This document shows, piece after piece, positions 55,575-64,000 of a stretch of DNA of 64,000 nt. The DNA comes from Schizochytrium sp. TIO01 (taxonomy: Eukaryota > Sar > Bigyra > Thraustochytrida > Thraustochytriidae). A program made the position numbers and the translations under genes. The first letter of the stretch is position 1; each line of letters starts with the position of its first letter. The notes beneath the pieces were generated by a model. That model searched no databases and was not told where the DNA came from. It saw only the letters and a list, made by a program, of their open reading frames with translations. The stretch is taken from NCBI GenBank assembly GCA_004764695.1, contig SMSO01000036.1, positions 1,446,001 through 1,510,000 of the forward strand. Reading direction: 5' to 3'.

Positions 55575-58500
55575 ATGTCTCCATCAAAATTATCAAATGT
55601 CTCGTCCGAGCCTCTACTACACTCCAAAAAGCCTTTACATCACGAGAACCTTACAGATCTTAAAGCAGAGGATGAAAAGGAAAGAGCTTTCAAAGATGAG
55701 GAAGTATTGAGGCAGCTTCGCTCCAAGGAACGACAAGATCAGAACACTAAATTTTATGAAGCATTACAACGTGGACGCCATCCCCGTTCATTTCCCTTGC
55801 GGACACCATTGTGGCAGCATATTGGAACATCTTCGCGTCGTTTAGTCAAACTACAAGCTGGCTGTTCATTAAGTAGCATCCTTGATGTTGATGAAAAAGA
55901 TGCTCGATCATTGCAGAAAGAATATCGTGCAAATCAGCTTCATGAGCTGCAGCGCCAACAGTCACTGAGTCAGGATATGAGCTCAGCTTCTTTACACCGG
56001 CAGCCTACATTACAACACATATCTGTGCAATCAAGCAGGCCTCATGGAGTGGGTCTAGGACAAAATCGAGGTATGTTGAATCAAGGCATGTGGAATAACG
56101 ACAATAAGAAGGGTCGTGATTCGAATAAACTTATTCGCGCGAAGGATCAAGAAGATTTAGTAAAGAGCAACCCTATTGCCTTAGCGCAGGGCTATGTAGC
56201 GCAATACAAGTCTAGTGAAGTACGCCGAGATCGCATTGCTAGACGCATGTCAGACTTTCGACAAGTAGCTCGCACACGATTAGAGGGCACTTTGAGAAAG
56301 CAAGATAGTGTGCAATCGCTAGCTACTCTTAATCAGTATTCTTCAATGAAGTCTCGCCGTGGGCTTGTTGATATCTCTGAGGATGGAGAAGACGATAATC
56401 GCACTCAGAATGTCAAGCGTGGATTGCAAGAGTATCATCGAAAACGAGCTGCAAGAACAAATCGAAACGGAGGTCGTAATGCTAATGACCCAGTAGGAAC
56501 CTTTCTCAATCTTGCTCGGCGTCAGGGTCATCATTCGCAAAACGATACAGTGCGCCGGTTCTTAGACAAAAAAGATCGCGAAGATGAGCGTAATGCACAA
56601 AAGGGAAATAATATTCTTGATCGCAGTAAGCTTCGTAGCAGCCCAGTAAAAACTGCAGGGGAGGATACAAGTGATTCAAATCGTGGTAATGAAAGTGCGC
56701 AGAGCGGAGGGGTTACTTCAAACGCCCAATCACCAGGTACAAATGCGCCCCCAACAACAGCAGAGTCGAAAAGCAAAGCGGTGATTAGTTTTAGTGATTG
56801 GCTGGCTGAAAATGGAGGCGATTACGATGATGATTCAGAGTCATTTCGTACGATTGAATTTGTACCACCATCTATGCCCACTCGTCTCTTCTATGGCTCT
56901 CAAGTTGCCCTTGAGGCCCATGATGGATCATTCTTGACTGCGTCTGGCCCGAAAGGAGAGCTTAGTTGGATGGCGCATCCCAAGAGCCAGAGCGAAGACC
57001 ATGTGGATACTACGAAGTCAGGAGCAAATGGGAATACAAATCATGGAGGGAATGTAGGGGAAAACGAAGATGATGACGATGATGATGACGCAAATAGTGA
57101 AGCAAGCGATACGGGCCAGCGTCGGCCCCTTACAGCTCCTTCAGATAGTGGAGACGGGAAAATCTCTGGATTCAATGGAGCAAGTCATGATCAAAACAAT
57201 GCGAAGAGCACCAAGCCTCAGATTGTTTTCACAAAGGCAAAGTATACCATGCTTTTTACCCTTGTAAATTTGCATGATCCAGAGTATGTCGGACCCGTTA
57301 ATGCTGGAGACGATGTTTGGCTTTGTATCCATCCAGGTATTGGGCAATTCTCTTGGAAAGATGGGTCTATCATTGGAACGCGTGTCTCAGGAGGTGCTAC
57401 AATTGACACTGTCTCAGTAGATCGTACTCAAGTCCGCAATGCTTCAAATGGCAAACACGATAAGGGAGTTCCAGGGAATATGGAACTTTTACGGTCTGGA
57501 ACCACATCCTCGGAAAATGATGCTGATGAGCAACAAATAGGCCATGTTTTGCCAATTCTTACTTGTATTCCGAAGTTACCGGGGCAGGCCGTAAGCGCGG
57601 AAAAATCCCTTGACGAGTTGTTTCGAGATGCAAGCAACTTTGACCGTGTGCAACGTATGAATAAATCAGCAACACACTTAGGGCAGTGGCGATTTGGTGT
57701 CGCTTCTAATCAGCAACTTGAAAGAATCCGTGCACAGCGCAAACATCATTCTTCTTTAGAAGTAAGCTCTATGGAGCAAGTTTCTGGTCGAAAATCCGAA
57801 AAGGTGCATATTGAGAGCGATATGCACATTTATCTTGAGCAGGATCTTGCATTTTCTTAGTGCGAATGATATTGAAGGCGTCCATATTCCTCTGCATGAT
57901 AAGGGAGAACATAAGGAAAGCTCAGATCCGGTAAAGACAATGGCTGCAACTTTGCAAAGGCTACCGAAGCAACCACTTACTGGGCCGTTCTGTGTTGCTC
58001 GTTCTGGCGTCTTTAAGGTTAAAGTTGTACAAACCAAACTTGATCTTGAACAAAGTCGTGCTGCTACCGGCTATGCAAAGGGAGAACATTTACTGATGAA
58101 GGCACGTGTACAACTTAAGCGCTCCGAGCTAAGCCGTCACGGACAGCATCGCTATATGCCCGGGTTAGCATCTGGCAAGAAATTTAGTCGACAACTTCGT
58201 AAAATACGACAACGATCTCAGCATGATTGCGACGAAGCATTTCTTACAGCTGTGGAGGAAATTGAGCCCAAGCAAAAGCAGCACGAGTATTTTTATGGCA
58301 TGTATCAGCGAAGTCCAGAGCCATCTCCCGTAGATTTAAGTGTTCTGATGGCAACGGAATCATTTCGGTCGCCATCAGAAGTCTCTCACCGTGTTGTGAT
58401 CAATGCAGGAACTCTCAGTGATATTAAAGCAGTCGACCATCCTCATCACACTCACAATCACTCCCATCGCAGCACTCACCACAGCCATAGTAATAGCCAT

Positions 58501-59115
58501 CACCACAGACATCAGTCCCATGCAAATAGCAATCAACATCATCATCATCATCATCACCACCACCACCATCAGCGCCCTTCTTCACGAGGCCATTCTGAAG
58601 CTGATGATGACTTTGATGAGGAAAATTCATCAGAAGATGAAGACGACTGGGATGAAGAAGAAGAGGAAGATGGCCAGTCGTGCGAGACAGAATCAAAACC
58701 ACAAACGCGAAAGAGAGCAACAACGTTGAGAGGTCTACAGCGTCGTAAATCATCAGCCAGAGACTTACTAGATGAAGTACGAGATCCTGCGTTGCGAGAC
58801 TTTATCTTGGCACGGCAGAGCGAACCTTATAAACAACGCCTCGAAGAGTATGGAGGTGTAGTTCCATGGTTTGACACTGTGCAAAACCTAAAACTTCAGG
58901 ATGTCAAGCTCAACCAGGATCTAAAACGCGGCCAGCTTCGCGCGCAGCGTGGTCTTGGGCTCTTGAATCGGGGTTTTGGAAATCTAGATCGAAAACGTCA
59001 GCGTGAATTTGCTCGCTGGATGAATACACCAATGTATCGCCGCCTTTTGGAGGAGGATCAGCGGATTAAGCAATTTGTTGAGAATCAAAATAAAGAACTG
59101 ACGAATGATGAGTAA
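55575..59115 (+). CDS. Large unknown protein with beta-rich core and His-rich tract; frame broken
   Basis: Two overlapping frames that read as one protein of about 1180 residues. The first starts at an ATG (55575) and stops at 57860; the second is open from before 57811 and ends at 59115. Removing one T from the T4 run at 57852-57855 joins them as EQDLAFLSANDIEGVHIPLH. N-terminal 430 residues are basic, helical and low-complexity. About 430-800 is a beta-strand-rich region (RLFYGSQVALEAHDGSFLTA, KAKYTMLFTLVNLHDPEYVG, AGDDVWLCIHPGIGQFSWKD) that recalls a beta-trefoil/MIR-like fold; the resemblance is weak. The C-terminal part has a run of histidines (about 890-925), an acidic stretch, then a helical tail (ARWMNTPMYRRLLEEDQRIK). 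No family assigned. Confidence 0.65.
58431..58572 (+). repeat. His-rich coding tract, (CAT/CAC)n
   Basis: Codons CAT and CAC dominate, ending in an uninterrupted run of 11 histidines (58538-58570). A candidate metal-binding segment or a simple replication-slippage tract. Confidence 0.9.
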
Positions 59116-59340
59116 AAAATATTGTAGCACTAGTGTTGGTGATGCACACATGCGCAAATAAGACATTATATTGTCGTTAAAACAAAATGAGACTCTAAAC
59201 AAATGAAAAGGGAAAAGAAGGGAATTGAGATTTTAGATATATGAAAGGAAGTTAGTTATAAACATTTCCAGCAAAATCATCTAATGCCAAGATTTTGAAA
59301 ATAAACGAATATTGCGAGACCCAAAGTTAGTAAATCCAAG

Positions 59341-59967
59341 TTAACCTGAGTTAAGTGAAGCCTTGAAGTTCGCATAAGCGGTATCAAGATCCAAAAGTAG
59401 CTGCCGAACCTGGTCGTCATCGAGCTCTTGAGATGCTCGCATGCCATTCAAGTCAATAAGCCATTGTTGAAGTTTTGCTTTATCAAAGCCTCTTGTGATA
59501 GTATCACATCGGTTAAGAACCTTGACAAGATCGCTAATGGCTGGCTGCACTTCATCAACGGCACGTTGATCAAGCTTCAGAACATCCATGGCGGTAATAA
59601 ACCATTGTGTGGCCTCCATTACCAGGCTTGCCTCTTTACTCTTATCTTTATCTGAATGCGCATAGATCACGGTTGCTGGGACACCTGCTCGCAGGAGTCG
59701 CTCTTGTGCAAGAGGAACGTCCATTTTGTATTTCCGAATAAACTCTGCAGTTCCGGGAAATTGAGGATCTGATGCGATCGCCGCTTCTGTAGTCTTAAAC
59801 TGTGCAATGAGGCGTTGACATGCATCTGTGTATTCCTCAGACGACACTGCATCGCGTACGTATGCTTGTTCTAGGTGCTGAGTTGCTTTGATGATGGCAT
59901 AGAGATCTGCAAAGTCCTCGTATCTCCGCCTTTCCTTGGCATCTTCTGCCAGACGAACCTCAGACAT
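59341..59967 (-). CDS. VPS28: ESCRT-I subunit VPS28
   Basis: 208 residues from an ATG, the usual VPS28 length. The N-terminal core (to about 105) has the family pattern YEDFADLYAIIKATQHLEQA (16-35), DACQRLIAQFKTTEAAI and FIRKYKMDVPLAQERL. The C-terminal four-helix bundle (about 115-205) has EATQWFITAMDVLKLDQRAV and DEVQPAISDLVKVLN. VPS28 holds the ESCRT-I core together with VPS23/VPS37, and its C-terminal domain binds ESCRT-II (VPS36), acting in sorting ubiquitinated membrane proteins into multivesicular bodies. No anomalies; intronless. Confidence 0.97.
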   Translation of the reverse strand: MSEVRLAEDAKERRRYEDFADLYAIIKATQHLEQAYVRDAVSSEEYTDACQRLIAQFKTTEAAIASDPQFPGTAEFIRKYKMDVPLAQERLLRAGVPATVIYAHSDKDKSKEASLVMEATQWFITAMDVLKLDQRAVDEVQPAISDLVKVLNRCDTITRGFDKAKLQQWLIDLNGMRASQELDDDQVRQLLLDLDTAYANFKASLNSG

Positions 59968-61433
59968 TCTACAAAATCAACAGTACAAGCGAGTGTTTTG
60001 ATTAGTCAATTGTCAACAAGTGTATGCTTCTCTGGGCACTAAATAATTCATGTGTGAACTATAGAGCATAAGATAGTTCTTGCAACGAGAACATTGTTTT
60101 GGGGGTTGGCGAGTTTGGGCGAAGGAGACAGCCTGATCTAAAGGTTACTACTTTCTGCTGTTCAAAATCCCCATGACATGAAGGTCTTGCAAGAACAGCC
60201 CACGTCGAATGAAAACTTACTATCTCTGTCTCTCCAGCGCCTATGGCCGCTGCGTGAAACCCACTTGCGGCCAAAAGCCCTCTGGTGCTTCTTCAATTGA
60301 TTGTGCTTTGGATGAACTTCTTCATTGAGCCTTGAGCGGAGAAAATACTTGATGTCGGATGTTTAAAAGTTTATCCGATACTCTAAGAAAAAGTTGATAG
60401 TACCTGACATGTTACCAGCTCTTGCCCAAATTATGAACAAGGACATCATTTCAGTCAAGAACACCGATAGATGATCATCAGTATTCTGATCAGACCTCTG
60501 GTTCCTGGTTTTCTTCAGTCATCAACAATAATTAGAGAGGCAAAACGAGCAAGTAGCTGATTGATATCTCGTCGTCAGAGAGTTTCGTTTGAAGCAATTT
60601 CTCTTTTACCTTATAAGCCTCCCAAATAAGGCAAGGTTGAAGTCCATACAAACAATGCACTGTTGACATCATGTGATTTGTTACTCATCCTTTCAGTAAT
60701 GCCAAATTTAGTGATCAAACATTGCGCTAACTTTGCTGTCGATAACTTGGTTTTCAGCGGAGGCGATTTGATTTTTGGGTGTCTACATAGTACGTACCTA
60801 AAACAGGTTACAGAATCATTAAGGATTTCGGCAGATTCGCCACGGGGCATTCCACTAAATTTGTCCACAACTCGAAAACGGCAAACGTTGTTCTTGAGAA
60901 ATGATGAGGGCAAAGCGACTGGTGAAAACCTGGTAATTAACTCATGATAATGCTGACTGAATAGATCATCTCAACCAAAGTTGTGCCAAGATGATTAAAT
61001 GGACACCAGAAAAGTGTTGGTATTGGATACTACCTATTATCATATGTATTTAGGTGTTGAGTATCTATATACCTATATAGTTTCTATATACCTATATAGT
61101 TAGAGGATCCTATATAATGAAAGTGTAATCTATTCTCTTTTTAATGCTTATTTCCAGTTTCCAGCTTGAAAAAAAATGTATTTTAATTTTTTATGCAGAA
61201 GAAAGTGATGACTTAGAGACTCAGGTGCGTGAATTCACTTTCTTCTGCTGCTGTGCTGCAGTCCAGGATATCCCAGACCAGCTGCCACGTAGAGGTCCAG
61301 GCCTGTAGATCAACCTTCTTGCAGACGTAAACCTACGAAGAGTTTAGCTTTCACTCAGGTCGTTGACTGTGACAGCAGTTCTTTGTGATCAATAGCTTGT
61401 GTCTGTTGCTTGATCAAGTTAAGAACGAGCACG
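59968..61433. other. Divergent intergenic region
   Basis: About 1.5 kb separating the divergently transcribed VPS28 and lipase genes. Includes a short near-duplicate of TCTATATACCTATATAGT (at about 61063-61080 and 61082-61099). Open frames (e.g. 60663-60947) have no recognisable similarity. Confidence 0.5.
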
Positions 61434-62450
61434 ATGGGTCAGGGCGCAACAACGCGTGAAGAACCCTCGTACTTCGCGGCTTCGTGTGCGAAGAAGGAGA
61501 CTTTTGTGAACTTGCAGGGCCTGCAAATTGCGACTTACGAATGGGCTCACAAGACAGAAGGTGCTCCCAAGGGTATTGTCATTGGTATTCATGGTGTTTC
61601 TTGCCACCTGCACTATGAATACCTCAACATTGGATCTTTCGCGGGCGACGAGGGATCTGAAGGCTATGCTGGTGCAGAGCTGCATGAGCCAAGATATGAC
61701 GGCAGCTGGATCGAGCAACTTAACAAACAAGGATACATTTTTACGGGCATGGATCTTCAGTCATATGGCATGAGTGAGGGCTCGCGAGGCTTAGAGCATT
61801 TTTTTGAGAAATTTGAAGATCTTCCCCGTGATCATATCCAGTTCCGCAAGAACTTGACGGCAAAATACCCCGACATTCCCATTTATGTGATGGGCATCTC
61901 CCTTGGAGGTTGTATCGCCGCTCGCTTGGCTGAGCTGGACTGTGATCATCCATATGGTGGTACTATCCTCTTGGCCCCGATGCTTTCTCTTGAACAGCTT
62001 AAACAAAAGCCTATCAATAAAATTCTCTTACCTTTGGCTGGCGTTATTTCCTGGCTCACACCCACGGCCCGGCTTGCGGAAAAGAGCATGCATCCTGAAG
62101 AGCTTATGTTTAAGCACTTCGAAAATGACGAGCTCAATGAGAAAGCATTGAAGGTCCGCTCCCGTGTCGCTGCAGAGTGCCTCGTTGGCGTGGAAACTAC
62201 TCGCCGGAATTTGCACAAGATTAACTGCCCTTTACTTGCAATTCACTCTCGTCATGACACTATGACGGATCCGGCAGGGTCGGAGCTTGCTGTAGATTTG
62301 GCCAGCAACCAAATGAAGAAACTAGTACTACTGGATGAACCATACTTGTGGCATGAACTTGATCATGAACCAGGTAATGAAAAGGTCATTCGCATCGTGA
62401 TTGACTGGCTTGAAGAAGCAGCAGGTGCCAACGCTGTCGCCAAGAGCTAA
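61434..62450 (+). CDS. Monoacylglycerol-lipase-like alpha/beta hydrolase, probable N-myristoylation
   Basis: 338 residues from the first real ATG (61434); the frame opens at a TTG 24 bases earlier. The serine-hydrolase signature of the MAG lipase / lysophospholipase (Hydrolase_4) family is clear: GIVIGIHGVSCHLHYE (47-62), GMDLQSYGMSEGSRG (105-119), nucleophile Ser156 in VMGISLGGCIAARL, acid Asp275 in AIHSRHDTMTDP and His307 in LWHELDHEP. It is about the family's usual length. Expected to hydrolyse monoacylglycerols or lysophospholipids. The start MGQGATTR fits the N-myristoylation consensus (Gly2, Thr6, basic residue at 8), so it may be membrane-tethered, which is unusual for soluble MAG lipases. 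Close homologues are monoacylglycerol lipase and plant caffeoyl-shikimate esterases; which substrate applies is unknown. Confidence 0.9.
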   Translation: MGQGATTREEPSYFAASCAKKETFVNLQGLQIATYEWAHKTEGAPKGIVIGIHGVSCHLHYEYLNIGSFAGDEGSEGYAGAELHEPRYDGSWIEQLNKQGYIFTGMDLQSYGMSEGSRGLEHFFEKFEDLPRDHIQFRKNLTAKYPDIPIYVMGISLGGCIAARLAELDCDHPYGGTILLAPMLSLEQLKQKPINKILLPLAGVISWLTPTARLAEKSMHPEELMFKHFENDELNEKALKVRSRVAAECLVGVETTRRNLHKINCPLLAIHSRHDTMTDPAGSELAVDLASNQMKKLVLLDEPYLWHELDHEPGNEKVIRIVIDWLEEAAGANAVAKS

Positions 62451-64000
62451 AATACAACACTTTGGTATTTTAGACATGGTCAAGAGCAGGTATTCAACTT
62501 TAGCGTGTGCATAGTTTACGTATTTTCTCTTCTATAGTTAATTTCACAGTTTTCAGTGAACATGAACCTGGTAAATTGGCCTTGCTTCCCGAATTCTTGT
62601 TTTTCTTTCAGACCTTTCCATTCAAATTGCTACTCAAAACCAGGCAGATTGCTAGTCGGCAGCTAGCGTCGTGAGCGGAGAAGTTCTTTCATAAGTGCCT
62701 TCCACTGGGCCTGGCTTGATTGTTTCCTCCATCCCAAACGCATCACTGGCATATAGTACCACTTTCAACTCAGGCATCATAAAGTTCCTATATCGATGCG
62801 TGTTTTACCTCACAGTCGTATCACCAGTTATCTAAACCTTGCTGTTAGTTTTAGTCCTAGCTTCGGCTAGTTTGACTTGCTTTTATAAGCCCTCAAGCGA
62901 ACTGGCTGCCAGACCGGTTAGCATCCTCATCACTGTTCTTACCTTGATGTAGCCTCCATCAAAGTTCTTTATCGCTAGTGCCGAGCAAATACATCGCACT
63001 ACTATGCATAGGTTGTTCGTTCCAATGGGCCAATAATTTGCATATTTGACGGCAGGAGAACCTCAATTTTGCCATCTGCTATTGCTTTCTCCGCGAGCCG
63101 GCGATGCACAAATTGGAACACCCTTATCATAAGTCCTACTCCTTTTCCCTGCACGATGTCATCTGCTTATAGTTAAGGTGTTTCAACTCCAGTTCTCTCC
63201 TATGGAACTGAAATTGACCTCGCGGCGAGAATCAGAAACCCCCAAATCCACTTTATCGCTGCTGTAGTGAAGACTTTCGTACACAGGAGCACTTTGATTC
63301 GTCCGCAGATCTCCAGAGCTCTATATCATCGAACTGACTGGTTGACTGAAGAAGCCCAAGCGAAATAGCAATGGAAGAAACATCGTGCCCTGGCCTTGTG
63401 AACTAGTATTCTTTTTATTTATCAAGTTATTATTACCACTATATAGTCATGTCCCCATTATCCTTATTCTCAGTTCAATTATTTATTATTTTTTTTAACT
63501 TTAACTTTAACTTTAAATTTAACTTTAAATTATCTTTAAATTTATTTTTATTTTTTTATTACCAAGAATTTTTAATTAAAAAAAGAAGAAAAAGGAAACA
63601 CACCTTGTAACCTTCTCATATATTGTACTCGAAGGAGATCAATCGGGGCGCAGAAAGACTTGTTGAAAAGGCAAAGCAAAACGGACTCGAAGGCTCAATA
63701 GACGTGCGTGGATGCTTTAGAGAGACACAGATGGTATGTGCTATGACGGCAACTGTGGTTATGCAGACTTGTGCTCAGAGCACGTGGTGAATAAATGACA
63801 ATTACTATCTACACCACTAATTACCTTAACCTACATACTGCCTATCCATCATTCGGTAGTAAGGTGAAAAAGAAGATGTTGAAAGCTTTACATACAACGC
63901 ACAACAACGCTTCATGAAGATACGAAGTTAGAAAACTCGGGGCTGACCAATGCACGATCGAATCAAATCATGCAATCCCAACCCATAAAAGCTCAAGGGC
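62451..64000. other. Terminal intergenic region
   Basis: No supported gene. AT-rich with a (CTTTAA)-type tract near 63497-63540 and other AT-only stretches (63420-63600). The unit is not a known telomeric repeat. Confidence 0.5.
63497..63541. repeat. CTTTAA-type hexanucleotide tract
   Basis: Four to five ACTTTA units with interruptions inside an AT-rich block. Confidence 0.8.

Noticed and set aside
63497-63541. Telomeric repeat
   Set aside because: The CTTTAA-like unit does not match TTAGGG or TTTAGGG and is short and degenerate.

Overview
The window looks like nuclear DNA from a small-genome, free-living heterotrophic protist. Long, mostly uninterrupted reading frames alternate on both strands at roughly one gene per 3 kb. 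The products are purely eukaryotic: proteasome, exosome and ESCRT subunits, microsomal P450s, a cAMP-receptor-like 7TM protein and a MORN/EF-hand protein of flagellar type. At least one gene has a canonical GT-AG intron. The combination of few introns, a mevalonate pathway, 7TM receptors of amoeba type, a likely flagellar gene and dense microsatellites fits a labyrinthulomycete (thraustochytrid-like stramenopile). That taxon is an inference (about even odds) and needs a database search.

Layout. 1-1.2 kb: GAAA-rich leader. 1.2-5.8 kb: an F-box/leucine-rich-repeat protein convergent with a C78-family (ZUP1/UFSP) protease. 6.5-11.2 kb: two tandem cytochrome P450 paralogues. 12.2-15.5 kb: an NAD(P)-binding SDR-like protein and a disordered protein ending in a CaaX box. 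15.5-20.7 kb: gene desert full of microsatellites. 20.7-25.1 kb: a two-TM protein whose frame is broken at a T run, convergent with an HSL-type esterase ending in SRL. 25.1-30 kb: a second desert holding a 42-bp satellite. 30-34 kb: a THH1/TOM1/TOM3-like 7TM protein and phosphomevalonate kinase. 34.7-40.7 kb: a 2003-residue coiled-coil protein with 26 copies of a 29-residue repeat. 41.7-46.8 kb: UCH37 (with a 34-nt first exon), a cAMP-receptor-like GPCR, a small unknown protein and a MORN3-like/EF-hand gene split by a frameshift. 47.7-54.4 kb: exosome RRP43, a DUF402/FomD-like protein, a CH-domain tail-anchored membrane protein and proteasome RPN10. 55.6-62.5 kb: a large unknown protein with a second frameshift, ESCRT-I VPS28, and a probably N-myristoylated monoacylglycerol-lipase-like enzyme.

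Themes. Ubiquitin and proteasome functions recur (F-box/LRR protein, ZUP1-like DUB, UCH37, RPN10, with VPS28 downstream in ubiquitin-dependent sorting), as do lipid and isoprenoid functions (P450s, esterase, MAG lipase, phosphomevalonate kinase, a prenylation motif). In eukaryotes such neighbourhoods are usually coincidental, so I do not claim a cluster. I found no clear novel multi-gene system. The most informative observations are a hidden first exon of UCH37, a probable missing first exon of RPN10, three single-base frame breaks at short homopolymers, the two very different tandem arrays, and several short targeting or modification motifs at protein termini. No tRNA, rRNA or intact transposon was recognised by eye. 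Gene starts were moved to real ATG codons wherever the longest open frame began at GTG or TTG.
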